Source: CF-161 sp035259145
GTDB lineage: Bacteria > Chloroflexota > Dormibacteria > Dormibacterales > Dormibacteraceae
Assembly (NCBI GenBank): GCA_035259145.1
Contig: DATFWQ010000102.1
Location: 1-25,916 of the forward strand
DNA: 25,916 bases
Reading direction: 5' to 3'
The position numbers were made by a program, and so were the translations under genes. Below the pieces are notes generated by a model. It had not been told where the DNA came from and did not search any database. It saw only the letters and a program-made list of their open reading frames with translations. Shown here piece after piece: positions 1 through 7,479 of the stretch (position 1 is the stretch's first letter; each line of letters begins with the position of its first letter).

Positions 1-23
1 GGCAACGAAAGGTAGCCAAAGAA

Positions 24-1261
24 ATGGCGCGTCCGTTGGAAGGGTCGTCTTGCACTCGATCCGACCGACGGAGGCGCGCCTTTGCGGACGTTACAGCTTG
101 CGCCCCGTGCCCGTCGTTGCTGGCACGGTGGCCCGCCCCCAAGTACCAGCCTCGCTTCTCCGAGGCCGAGGTCGCCGAGGCTTGCGCCTGGGCCTGCTCG
201 CAGGCCCTTCCGCACGGCGAAGTGCAGCGGGCTCGGCTCGTGCTCCTGCTCCATGAGCAGCCCGACCTGCGCAGCCCGGAAGCGGCACAGCGCCTGGGCC
301 AGAGCGCCTCGTGGGTCTGCAAGTGGCGCCGAGGCTGGGTCGAGGCAGGGTTCTCGCTGTGAGATGCACCGCGGCCCGGGCGGCCGCAGCAGTTCGCAGA
401 CTGGGTGCTGGCGCTGGTGATTGCCATCGCCTGCGAGCTGCCGAGCCGGTTCGACCTGCCCCTCAGCCGCCATTTCGCCAGCAGCGTCCCGCAGGTCGTG
501 CGCGGAGAGGGGTGGTCATCAGCCTGCGCACGGTGCAGCGGATCCTGGCCCGCCACCACCTCAAACCCTGGCGGTACGTGAGCTGGATGCACCCGCGCGA
601 CCCCAGGTTCATCGAGAAGGCCAGGATCATCCTCGACCTCTACGCGGGGTTCTGGGAGGGTCGGGCCCTGGGCCCTCGCGACCAGATCATCTCGGCGGAC
701 GAGAAGACCTCGATTCAAGCCAGGCGGGCGCCAACTGGTAGCGCCTGGCCCTGGTCAGCCGGGCCGGGTGGAGAGCGACTACAAGCGGCGAGGCGCACTC
801 CAGTACGCCTGCGCCTGGGACGTTCGGCGCGGCATCCCCTGGGGCCGCTGCGAGCCCAAGACCGGGATCGCGGCCTTCACCAGGCTGGTCGACCAGGTGA
901 TGGCCATGGAGCCTTACCGCTCGGCGCCACGCGTTTTCTGGATCGTGGACAACGGCTCCTCCCACCGGGGCAAGAAGGCCGCTCGCCGTCTTCGGGAGCG
1001 CTACCCCAACCTGATCCTGGTCCATACTCCCACCCACGCCTCTTGGCTGAATCAGGTGGAGGTCGTCTTCGGGATCGTGCAGCGCGCAAGGTGCTGACGC
1101 CGGCCGTCGCGGACAGCCTGGAGGAGCTTGCTGCACGCATCCTCGCCTTTGAGACCCAGTATCGCCAGCAGCCCCGGCCGGTTCGCTGGAGGTTCACGCG
1201 ACAGGAGTTCGACCGGCGCCTACAAGAGCTCGAGCAGTGCGCCCAGCCACTCGCCGCATGA
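24..1261 (+). pseudogene. Decayed IS630-family transposase
   Basis: Remnant of a DDE transposase spread over shifting frames. The N-terminal helix-turn-helix part (around 138-359, ending in QSASWVCKWRRGWVEAGFSL) hits a TGA at 360-362. The same frame then continues with DAPRPGRPQQFADWVLALV (363-419), so this is a nonsense mutation. A frameshift near 510 leads to VISLRTVQRILARHHLKPW and the first catalytic Asp in ISADEKTSIQ (about 691-720). A second shift between about 735 and 765 leads to SDYKRRGALQYACAWDV, the second Asp in VDNGSSHRGKK (about 946-978) and the WLNQVE glutamate (about 1046-1063). A third shift near 1085 leads to the C-terminal part ending at 1261. The order HTH, DE, VDN-H, WLNQVE is the IS630 pattern. 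The protein cannot be made intact. The true 5' end and terminal inverted repeats were not located; 24 is only the first available ATG. Confidence 0.85.
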
Positions 1262-1290
1262 ACCCCTACGAACTTGCGGCCAGAACCACG

Positions 1291-1296
1291 TAGGCT
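1291..1296 (+). promoter_or_regulatory. -10-like hexamer, probable leaderless start
   Basis: TAGGCT lies six nucleotides before the ATG at 1303, and no purine-rich ribosome binding site is present. Transcription starting about 6-7 nt after the -10 would begin at the start codon itself. No convincing -35 is seen. Confidence 0.35.
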
Positions 1297-1302
1297 GATG
1301 AC

Positions 1303-1671
1303 ATGAACGAGGCCAGGATCCGCGAGCAGGCGAAACGGCCCGAGGACCTGAGCCGGCTGTTTCTCGAGCGCGCGAACGCGGGGGACGTCGAGGGTGTGGT
1401 GGCTCTCTACGAACCCGAGGCGCTCCTGGTCGGCCAGGACGGCGAGATGCTGATCGGGACGGAGGCCATCCGGCGCTTCTATCAACAGCTGCTCGCATCG
1501 AGGCCCACCTTCAGCGGTGAGACGCAGCCTTCCCTTCAGAGAGGCGATCTGGCCCTGACATCGACCCGCTTCACGGCGGCTACCGGCCGGGCGGCGACGG
1601 CGGAGGTGGCTCGCCGCCAGCCGAACGGGACATGGCTTTGGGCAATCGACAAGCCCAACGTGGTCGCGTAG
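1303..1671 (+). CDS. SnoaL/NTF2-like small protein
   Basis: A 122-residue protein of the usual length for the SnoaL/ketosteroid-isomerase-like fold. The layout fits: an N-terminal helix (LSRLFLERANAGDVEGVVALY, residues 18-38), the short motif EPEALLVGQDGEMLIGTEAIRRFYQQLL that places a strand before a pocket-forming helix, then beta strands ending with a tryptophan-containing strand (GTWLWAIDKPNVV). Members of this fold are enzymes, polyketide cyclases or small-molecule binders, and the sequence does not say which. It stands alone between the broken transposase and a gene-poor gap. The ATG at 1303 is chosen because the upstream TAGGCT fits a leaderless promoter and the N-terminus starts just before the first helix. 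Family assignment is fairly secure; function is unknown. Confidence 0.72.
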   Translation: MNEARIREQAKRPEDLSRLFLERANAGDVEGVVALYEPEALLVGQDGEMLIGTEAIRRFYQQLLASRPTFSGETQPSLQRGDLALTSTRFTAATGRAATAEVARRQPNGTWLWAIDKPNVVA

Positions 1672-1986
1672 CGACCCGGACCACTGACGGGGCCAGGCGG
1701 GCGGCGCTGGAGAGCCGTCCGTCCGGAGGCCGTCGGCAGGCCCACCGTGGTGCGCAACGGTTGGCTGCTCGAATCCATGCTGACCAGCGCCGAGTCTCGA
1801 GGGAGGGATCGTGACGGCCGACTTCCGCGGCCGCGTCCACGGCGCCTACACCTACGTTACGTCGTCCTGAGCGCGGCTGACCGGCGCCCTCAGGAGTTCG
1901 GCAGTCAGGCGCCGTCCTGTCCAGCCATCGCCTGAACCCGCCTTGCTCGGGGCCGGCCGCCCCGAGCTCACCCGGGAGGTTCACCG
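1672..1986. other. Gene-free stretch
   Basis: No recognisable coding sequence. Short open frames exist on both strands, but none shows family resemblance or a good ribosome binding site. No tRNA, strong hairpin or repeat was seen. It may be decayed DNA next to the IS630 remnant. Confidence 0.5.
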
Positions 1987-2162
1987 ATGGCCACGTCTAC
2001 TGCCATGCGCCGCCTGCTGGCGCTTGTCCACGACTACGCCCGTGAGCCGGCGTCCGTCGATCCCGACGCCGCGATCCGTCGCGCCCCCCCGTCGGGCCGT
2101 GTCGGCCCTTACCGAGTTGGCCGACCTCATGGAGCAGCGCGCCCGACGTGCTTGCCGAGTAA
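1987..2162 (+). pseudogene. Possible small ORF broken by frameshifts
   Basis: The ATG at 1987 has a good ribosome binding site, GGGAGG at 1975-1980 with a six-base spacer. The first 33 codons (MATSTAMRRLLALVHDYARE...) have the strong G/C third-position bias of real genes here. After a run of seven C at 2084-2090 the bias moves to another frame (SALTELADLMEQ), and after about 2138 to a third frame ending APDVLAE at TAA 2160-2162. Joined, these would give a helical protein of about 58 residues. No family was recognised. It could be a decayed gene, a sequencing error in the C run, or chance. Confidence 0.3.
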
Positions 2163-2251
2163 GCCATTCAGACCTTTGGTCTCGCTCCCACCTGGCCATG
2201 ACCGGTTCGGCCGCGTCGCGATGACCCCTTACGCTCCTCTGCCGCGGACCA

Positions 2252-3346
2252 CTAAGGCACGACGACTGACCGTGCCACCGTGCCTGCTAAGAGCGCGTCG
2301 TACGCCTCGTTGATCTCGCCGAGCGCCCACTGACGCGTCAGAAGCCGGTCCAGCGGCAGGCGCCCGCGCCGGTAGAGCTCGAACAGCCGCGGGAAGTCCA
2401 CGCGCGGACGGGTCGAGCCGTAGATCGACCCCTTCAGCGTCTTCTCCTGCATCACCAGCTGCTGGACGTTGACCTGAGCCGTCATCCCGGTGGGGACGAT
2501 GCCGACCGCCACCGCCGTCCCACCGACTCGCACGGCCCTGATCGCCTGCTCAACGGTTTCGGCGAGTCCGATCACCTCGAAGGCGTAGTCGACGCCGGCG
2601 CCTGTGAGCTCGCGCACAGCGTCCACCAGGTCATCGCGGGACGAGTCGACGACGTCCGTCGCTCCCAACGACGTAGCCAGCTCCAGCTTGGCCGGGTTGA
2701 GGTCGGCGGCGATGATCCTGGCGGCTCCAGCCAGCACTGCGCCCATGATCGCGCAGAGCCCGACACCACCGGCGCCGATGACGAGCACCGTCGAGCCCGG
2801 CTCTACCTTCGCGGTGTTGACGACGGCGCCCACGCCTGTCATGACCGCGCAGCCGGCCAGGGCTGCAATCGGCATCGGAATGTCCTCGGGGATCTTCAGC
2901 ACCGCCTCCTGCGCGCAGACGGTCTGCTCCGCAAAGCAAGACACGCCGGCGAAATGCCGGAGCTGCAGGTCGTCGCGGCTCAGGCGTGTGGTGCCGTCCA
3001 TCAGCAGGCCGCTGTTCCGGAGCGCCGTCCCCACCACGCAGAGAGCCGGCCGGCCCACGCTGCAGTATTCGCAGCGGCCGCAGCTCGTCCTCCAGAGCAG
3101 CACCACATGGTCGCCCTGCGCGACGCCGGTCACGCCAGGACCGACCTCCTCCACGACGCCGGCGCCCTCGTGGCCGAGCACGGCCGGTAGCACTGCCACC
3201 ATGTCGCCGTGCATGACGTGGTAGTCGCTGTGACAGACGCCGGCGGCGCCGACTCGAACCCGCACCTCGCCGGTGCGGGGCGGCGCCAGCTCCACGTCCT
3301 CGACGCGCAGGGGCTGACCGGGCTCGTACAGGACGGCTGCTTTCAT
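2252..3346 (-). CDS. Zinc-dependent alcohol dehydrogenase (MDR family)
   Basis: A 364-residue medium-chain dehydrogenase of typical length that should oxidise an alcohol with NAD. Numbered from MKAAVLYE: catalytic zinc ligands are C38 (GVCHSDYH), H59 (GHEGAG) and C166 (GCAVMTG). The structural zinc site is complete with C89, C92, C95 and C103. The Rossmann nucleotide motif GAGGVG is at 191-196, followed by an acidic residue in AADLNP that points to NAD rather than NADP. It resembles the class III/NDMA-dependent-like group, but substrate cannot be read from sequence. An ATG four codons upstream (3358) is possible; MKAAV is preferred because family members begin this way, although neither start has a clear ribosome binding site. 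It is the last gene of the minus-strand sugar operon, 33-45 bp after the preceding isomerase, and could oxidise a sugar alcohol or an aldehyde product. Confidence 0.88.
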   Translation of the reverse strand: MKAAVLYEPGQPLRVEDVELAPPRTGEVRVRVGAAGVCHSDYHVMHGDMVAVLPAVLGHEGAGVVEEVGPGVTGVAQGDHVVLLWRTSCGRCEYCSVGRPALCVVGTALRNSGLLMDGTTRLSRDDLQLRHFAGVSCFAEQTVCAQEAVLKIPEDIPMPIAALAGCAVMTGVGAVVNTAKVEPGSTVLVIGAGGVGLCAIMGAVLAGAARIIAADLNPAKLELATSLGATDVVDSSRDDLVDAVRELTGAGVDYAFEVIGLAETVEQAIRAVRVGGTAVAVGIVPTGMTAQVNVQQLVMQEKTLKGSIYGSTRPRVDFPRLFELYRRGRLPLDRLLTRQWALGEINEAYDALLAGTVARSVVVP

Positions 3347-3391
3347 GCCGGTGATCATATTGGTCGCCGGCCGGGGAACAAGCGCCCGCGG

Positions 3392-4210
3392 TCAGCAGGT
3401 GTCAGCCAGCCAGTCGCGCAGCACGGCGATCTCGTGTGGCAGCGCGACGTCAGGGTCTTCTATCTCGGGATGCCAGCGCTTTTCCCATTCAGCGACGAGC
3501 CAGCCGCCATAGCCCCCTCGCTGCAGCACGTCGAGACAGGCGCGGACAGGGACCTCGCCGTCACCCAGCAGGACGAGCTGCCAGCCCTCGCCGTCAGGCT
3601 CCGGTCGTGCGTCTTTGATGTGCACGCTCAGAATTCGCGGACCGACCAGGTCCCAGACCTGCTGAGGCGTCTCACCTGAGCGGTGGGTGTGCAGCACATC
3701 CCAGACGACGCCAACCTGTGGGCTGGAGACCCGGTCCATCACCCTGGCTACCGCAGACGCAGCCGAGAAGGCGTCGTGGGTCTCCAGCCCGATCTTGACG
3801 CCGAGCCTCTCGGCGACTTGAGCTGTCACCTCCAGGATGCGCACCGCCTTTGCCACCGCATCCTCGTTCGAGATTCCGTCTGGCACGTTGCCGCCGAACA
3901 CCCGGACCAGCGGTGCCGACCATCCGGCCGCGAGCTCCATGAACGAGACCAGCTCCGTCTCGACCTCAACGTCGAGCTGGTCGGTCACGAGGCGGATTGA
4001 GCTGTCGGCCGCAACCAGGCCGAGCCCCGACTCGCGGAGGAGGCGGCCGATCGACTCCCGGTCCGCGGCCGGGAGGTCAGGCTCGATCAGCTGACCATCG
4101 ATCAGCCGCAGCTCAAGCCCCTCGTAGCCCCACCGCTGCGCCTCCTCTATGGCGCGCTGGAGCGACCAATCCGGGCAGGCCAGGGTGCTGAACGCCAGCT
4201 TCCAGCTCAC
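3392..4210 (-). CDS. TIM-barrel sugar phosphate isomerase/epimerase
   Basis: A 272-residue protein of the xylose isomerase-like TIM-barrel (AP endonuclease 2) superfamily. It has the expected divalent-metal ligands in order: E143 and H145 (GLETHDAF), D171 with H174 and H176 (VVWDVLHTH), H197 (SVHIKDA) and E241 (VAEWEKRWHPE). Such proteins interconvert ketoses and aldoses, epimerise at C3, or dehydrate inososes; which one applies is not visible. The start is GTG at 4210. It lies three bases after the TGA of the upstream isomerase, and AGGAGGTG, which forms the end of that gene, is its ribosome binding site, so the two are translationally coupled. The pairing with a second barrel of the same fold suggests consecutive steps or a heteromeric enzyme (inference). 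Confidence 0.85.
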   Translation of the reverse strand: MSWKLAFSTLACPDWSLQRAIEEAQRWGYEGLELRLIDGQLIEPDLPAADRESIGRLLRESGLGLVAADSSIRLVTDQLDVEVETELVSFMELAAGWSAPLVRVFGGNVPDGISNEDAVAKAVRILEVTAQVAERLGVKIGLETHDAFSAASAVARVMDRVSSPQVGVVWDVLHTHRSGETPQQVWDLVGPRILSVHIKDARPEPDGEGWQLVLLGDGEVPVRACLDVLQRGGYGGWLVAEWEKRWHPEIEDPDVALPHEIAVLRDWLADTC

Positions 4211-4213
4211 CTA

Positions 4214-5056
4214 TCACACCTCCTGATCAGCAACGTGTGCCAGATAGCGGGCGGCGACCAGGCTCAACGCCTCTGCGGCCGGCAGCGCCCAGAGCTCCTT
4301 ATTGAAGATCTCGACCTCGATCGGACCGGCGTAACCGGCCCTGTCCACCGCCTGTCGCAGGCGGCGCAGCTCGATGACGCCGTCTCCCGCCAGTCCGCGC
4401 CCGTTGAGCATGTCTGGCGTCGGCACCAGCCAGTCGGAGACGTGGAAGCCAAGAATACGGCCCTTGCAAGCGGCAACGCGCTCATAGAGCTGGGGGTCCC
4501 ACCAGACGTGGTAGGCATCGACCACAACGCCCACACGCTCACCTGGCCCGGCGGAGGTGGCGAGGGCCAGCGCCTGATCCAGGGTCACGATCACCGATCG
4601 GTCGGCGCAGTACATGGGGTGCAGCGGCTCCACGGCCAGCGCCACCCCGTGTGAGGCGGCATGCTCGGCCAGCCGAGCCACGGCCTCGGCCACGTAGCCT
4701 CGGGCAGCGCTAAGAGAGTGGTCCGGCGCGGGACCGCAGACGAGGACCAGGCACGCGGCCCCCAGCTCCGCTGCCTCCTCGACGGCGCGCCGGTTGTCGT
4801 CCATCCGATCCGTGCGTCCGGCCTCGTCGGCGGCGCCGAACCCGCCTCCGCGGCACAGGCTGGACACCCCCAGGCCGGCGTCCCGGATGGCGCGGATCGA
4901 CGCCCCGAGACCCACTTCCGCAACCCGATCCCGCCAGGGTGCGATCCAGCCCAGGCCGGCTCGTGCGCAGGCCGCCGCGGCCTCGGGCAGCGTCCACGCC
5001 GGGATGGTCGCCTGATTAAGGCTGAGGCGGCCCAGCGCGTTCGAGTCCCCGGTCAA
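4214..5056 (-). CDS. TIM-barrel sugar isomerase/epimerase, uncertain start
   Basis: The second xylose isomerase-like barrel protein. From a TTG at 5056 it has 280 residues, with metal ligands E143 and H146 (AVEPLHP), D180 and H183 (VVDAYHVWWD), H205 (GFHVSDW) and a glutamate in IEVEIF near 249. The barrel homology starts about RLSLNQATIPAWTL, residue 10. The frame is open back to a GTG at 5197, only one base after the mutarotase stop. That would add 47 residues, including two Pro/Arg-rich copies of PPPTSRGR that are the translation of a DNA palindrome repeat (5073-5094, 5109-5130). Either the repeat sits in an intergenic region and the gene starts at TTG, or the repeat is translated as an unusual N-terminus. 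The shorter form is favoured because nothing in the fold needs the extension. Confidence 0.78.
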   Translation of the reverse strand: MTGDSNALGRLSLNQATIPAWTLPEAAAACARAGLGWIAPWRDRVAEVGLGASIRAIRDAGLGVSSLCRGGGFGAADEAGRTDRMDDNRRAVEEAAELGAACLVLVCGPAPDHSLSAARGYVAEAVARLAEHAASHGVALAVEPLHPMYCADRSVIVTLDQALALATSAGPGERVGVVVDAYHVWWDPQLYERVAACKGRILGFHVSDWLVPTPDMLNGRGLAGDGVIELRRLRQAVDRAGYAGPIEVEIFNKELWALPAAEALSLVAARYLAHVADQEV

Positions 5057-5072
5057 GCTGACGAGTCGAACT

Positions 5073-5130
5073 CTCCCCCGCGAAGTCGGGGGAGGGGGCC
5101 AGCAGACTCTCCCCCGCGAAGTCGGGGGAG
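5073..5130. repeat. Two identical 22-bp palindromes
   Basis: Two copies (5073-5094 and 5109-5130, spacing 36 bp) of a unit with arms CTCCCCCG and CGGGGGAG around CGAAGT. Each can form a hairpin with an 8-bp G/C stem. A third, degenerate inverted unit (CCCGGC and GCCGGG arms) follows at about 5133-5147. They lie inside the sugar operon between the mutarotase and the first isomerase. They could attenuate or protect mRNA, or be a dispersed REP-like family. The 36-bp period keeps the reading frame. Confidence 0.75.
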
Positions 5131-5198
5131 TACCCGGCGCAGCCGGGGGAGGGGGTGACAGCAACCTCTCGCACGCTTCCGTTGTGCTCCGGCGCACG

Positions 5199-5558
5199 TC
5201 ATTCGGGCGGTTGGACCTCCGGTTGTGCGCTGAGGTCGAAGACCTGTTCCATTGCCGCCCACCACTCCCCGGCGGCCGCTTCGGTGACGCGCTCCTGCAT
5301 GGTACGCATCAGCTGGTCCCATTCCCGAGATCGAGGGTCGTCGTTGATCCGCGCGAAGTCGGTCGCCGGGTCGAAGCCGTCGTCCGCCTCCACGTACATG
5401 AAGAGCCGCCGGCCGAGCAGGTATATCCGCATCTGGGTGATGCCCACGTCACGCAGGCGGGCCGTCACCTCTGGCCAGACCGCGCGGTGGTGTTCTTTGT
5501 ACCGCTCGATCAAGGCCGTGTCATCCACCAGCTGCAGTGTCCTGCCGAATCTCTGCAT
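5199..5558 (-). CDS. rhaM: L-rhamnose mutarotase family protein
   Basis: A 119-residue alpha/beta-barrel protein of the DUF718/RhaM family, which interconverts the alpha and beta anomers of L-rhamnose or related deoxy-sugars. It aligns with what is known of E. coli RhaM: ERYKEHHRAVWPEV (residues 18-31) matches the segment carrying the catalytic Tyr (Y20) and His (H24); IYLLGRRLFMYVE (45-57) is the central strand pair; a conserved tryptophan is at 80; MEQVFDL (103-109) matches the C-terminal LQEVFYL. The ATG at 5558 follows GGGAGG with a four- to five-base spacer and is nine bases after the amidohydrolase stop. In this operon it would speed supply of the correct anomer to the sugar 1-dehydrogenase. 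L-fucose is as likely a substrate as L-rhamnose. Confidence 0.85.
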   Translation of the reverse strand: MQRFGRTLQLVDDTALIERYKEHHRAVWPEVTARLRDVGITQMRIYLLGRRLFMYVEADDGFDPATDFARINDDPRSREWDQLMRTMQERVTEAAAGEWWAAMEQVFDLSAQPEVQPPE

Positions 5559-5567
5559 CGTCCCTCC

Positions 5568-6425
5568 CTAAAGGGTCTCCGCCGCCAATCTGTAGACGCG
5601 CACGGCGGTGGCGCCCATTATCTGGCGGCGGGCGCCCTCCGGGATCTCCCCCAAGGCCTGCCGGAGCGCTCCGACAACCTGACTGTAGGACGCAGCCAGG
5701 AGGCAGACGGGCCAATCGGAGCCGAACATCAGCCGGTCTTCGCCGAACCATCCGGCGACCTTCTTGACATAGGGCTCCAGGCCCCGGGCCGTCCAGGCCG
5801 TCCAGTTCGCCTCCGTAACCAGGCCCGACAGCTTGCAGCTCACGTTGGGCAGCTCGCTGAAGGGCGCCATGGCCTCGGCCCAGGCCGGATCCTCGCGGCC
5901 GTTCGCGATGCGAGGTTTCGCGATGTGATCGATGACGAACTGAAGCCGGGGCAGCGAACGCGCCGCGTCGAGCGCTGCCGGCAGCTGAGGGGTCCTGACG
6001 AGCAGGTCATACACGAGCCCGGCGGCCTCCACCGCCCCCAGGCCCCGCCGGACGTCCTCGCGGCGGAGCCACGCCGCATCTGCCTCGTCGTGCACCTGGT
6101 GACGGATGCCCACCAGGAATTCGCCGCCGGGCATTTTCTTCAGGTCGCCGAGTGCGCGAGCGACGTTCGAGTCGGTCAGGTCGACCCAGCCGACCACCCC
6201 CGCCACGAAGTCTGTCGCGGCCGCGACGGCCAGAAATTCGATCGTCTCGGCCAGACTCGAGCGGGTCTGGACGAGAACGCTTCTCTGTATCCCTGCCTCT
6301 ATCAACACCGGGCGGAGGTCAGCGGGCCCGAACGCACGCCGGATCGGTGCCATGGAGTCGCCGGCCATCCAGGGATAGTGCGCGCGCGCCGGGTCCCAGA
6401 AGTGGTGGTGCGCATCAACGATCAC
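5568..6425 (-). CDS. Amidohydrolase-2 family lactonase (L-fucono/rhamnono-lactonase type)
   Basis: A 285-residue TIM-barrel metal hydrolase. It opens with MIVDAHHHFWDP, the HxH metal motif at H6/H8. A further metal-binding histidine lies in VIDHIAKP and the late catalytic Asp in MFGSDWPVC, which is the signature of the amidohydrolase-2/COG3618 lactonases that open L-fuconolactone, L-rhamnono-lactone and similar sugar lactones. The GTG at 6425 is chosen because homology starts exactly there and GTGA overlaps the stop of the aldo/keto reductase by four bases, so the genes are translationally coupled. Together with that dehydrogenase and the mutarotase it makes the first three steps of a non-phosphorylative deoxy-sugar pathway. 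Exact lactone unknown. Confidence 0.85.
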   Translation of the reverse strand: MIVDAHHHFWDPARAHYPWMAGDSMAPIRRAFGPADLRPVLIEAGIQRSVLVQTRSSLAETIEFLAVAAATDFVAGVVGWVDLTDSNVARALGDLKKMPGGEFLVGIRHQVHDEADAAWLRREDVRRGLGAVEAAGLVYDLLVRTPQLPAALDAARSLPRLQFVIDHIAKPRIANGREDPAWAEAMAPFSELPNVSCKLSGLVTEANWTAWTARGLEPYVKKVAGWFGEDRLMFGSDWPVCLLAASYSQVVGALRQALGEIPEGARRQIMGATAVRVYRLAAETL

Positions 6426-7402
6426 GGCGTCGGCGCCTCTGCGGCAACCAGGCCTTCGCGACGGAGGTCGGCCCAGAGAACGGCAGGGATCGGCCAGCGA
6501 AACATGTCCACGTCCTCGTCGAGCTCTGCTGCCGAGCGGGCGCCGACCACGACCGAGGCGACAGCAGGGTGCCCGAGCGGGAACTGGATCGCCGCCGCAG
6601 GCAGCGGCACGCCGTGGCGCTCGCAAACCGCTTGCAGCCTCCGGGCCCTGGCAACGACTTCAGGTGGAGCGGGCAGGTAGTTGTAGTGCCCGCCGAGGCC
6701 CGGGTCGGCCAGGATGCCGCTGTTGAAGACGCCGCCGCAGATGACCGCGATTCCTCGCTCGGCACAGAGCGGGAGCAGCTCCTTGAGCCCAGACTGGTCC
6801 AGCAGGGTGTAGCGGCCCGCCAGCAGGAAGCAGTCGAAGTCCGCTTCTCGGGCGAAGCGCGCCAGCATCTCGGTCTGGTTCATGCCGGCTCCGATGGCGC
6901 TGATCTTGCCGTCGCGCCGGAGGCCCGCCAGGGCCTTGTAGGCTCCCACCAGGGCCTCGTCGTGGTGGTCGTCGGGGTCGTGGATGTGTACGACGTCCAC
7001 ACGGTGCATGCCAAGCCGCTCCAGGCTCTCAGCAAGGGATCGCTCGGCTCCGGCCGCGCTGAAATCGAAGACGGGGTTGAGGGGCGGTGTTCCCCTGTAC
7101 TGCTGCCCGGGCTCGGGTGGCGCATCAGGGCGCAGAAGGCGTCCGACTTTGGTGGCCAGGACGAAATGGTCGCGCGGCCGGTGGCCGAGGCCGCTTCCCA
7201 GGCGCTGTTCCGACAGCCCGCTGCCGTAGAGCGGGGCGGTGTCGAAGAAGCGCAGGCCGGCCGCCCAGGCGCGTTCTACCACTCCAACCGCCTGGTCCTC
7301 CGGGACCTCACGGAAGAGGCCGCCGAGAGGGGCTGTGCCGAGGCCCAGCCGGGTCACCGAGAGCCCGGTCCCGCCCAGGGGTACCCGCTCGGTCGGATCC
7401 AT
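6422..7402 (-). CDS. Aldo/keto reductase, sugar 1-dehydrogenase type
   Basis: A 326-residue AKR barrel. The catalytic tetrad is present: D54 and Y59 in RFFDTAPLYG, K85 in VLATKVGR and H141 in VHIHDPDD. The set VPLGGTGLSVTRLGLGTAPLGGL at the N-terminus and HIHDPDD are typical of D-threo-aldose 1-dehydrogenase/L-fucose dehydrogenase relatives, which oxidise a free aldose to the lactone with NAD(P). The gene starts the minus-strand operon and is directly coupled to a lactonase, which supports that direction. The start is ATG 7402, with AAAGGAG 14 bases upstream (rather far). The frame stays open for another 55 codons, but that stretch holds the promoter and a palindrome and reads unlike protein. 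The substrate (L-fucose, L-rhamnose, D-arabinose) is inferred from the mutarotase. Confidence 0.85.
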   Translation of the reverse strand: MDPTERVPLGGTGLSVTRLGLGTAPLGGLFREVPEDQAVGVVERAWAAGLRFFDTAPLYGSGLSEQRLGSGLGHRPRDHFVLATKVGRLLRPDAPPEPGQQYRGTPPLNPVFDFSAAGAERSLAESLERLGMHRVDVVHIHDPDDHHDEALVGAYKALAGLRRDGKISAIGAGMNQTEMLARFAREADFDCFLLAGRYTLLDQSGLKELLPLCAERGIAVICGGVFNSGILADPGLGGHYNYLPAPPEVVARARRLQAVCERHGVPLPAAAIQFPLGHPAVASVVVGARSAAELDEDVDMFRWPIPAVLWADLRREGLVAAEAPTP

Positions 7403-7430
7403 CTGTGCTAGGCCCGCTCCTTTCTGATGG

Positions 7431-7449
7431 GCAGCCTCATCGAGGCTGC
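7431..7449. promoter_or_regulatory. Perfect palindrome in the sugar operon leader
   Basis: GCAGCCTC, a three-base centre, then GAGGCTGC. It sits just downstream of the predicted transcription start and 28 bases before the aldo/keto reductase ATG. It fits an operator for a dimeric repressor (LacI or GntR type, inferred) or an RNA hairpin in the leader. No regulator gene is in the window. Confidence 0.55.
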
Positions 7450-7450
7450 G

Positions 7451-7479
7451 ATTGTGCCAAATGATCCTATGTCTGTCAA
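7451..7479 (-). promoter_or_regulatory. Predicted sigma-70-type promoter of the sugar operon
   Basis: Read on the minus strand: TTGACA (7479-7474), 17 bases, CACAAT (7456-7451). The -35 is a perfect consensus and the -10 matches four of six positions at optimal spacing. It points at the aldo/keto reductase with a leader of about 40 nt that contains the palindrome. Confidence 0.6.

Noticed and set aside
2604..3224. 206-residue open frame on the plus strand opposite the alcohol dehydrogenase
   Set aside because: Antisense shadow of a clear gene with all zinc ligands; Ser/Thr/Pro-rich composition typical of high-GC antisense frames.
5030..5062. tRNA T-arm-like sequence (GTTCGAGTCCCC)
   Set aside because: No matching acceptor, D or anticodon arms; it lies at the start of the sugar isomerase coding region.
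5073..5147. CRISPR array from the repeated 22-bp unit
   Set aside because: Only two exact copies, a 14-bp spacer and a palindromic unit; no cas genes.
5184..6680. 498-residue open frame on the plus strand
   Set aside because: Antisense to the mutarotase and lactonase, which have complete catalytic motifs; no family resemblance.
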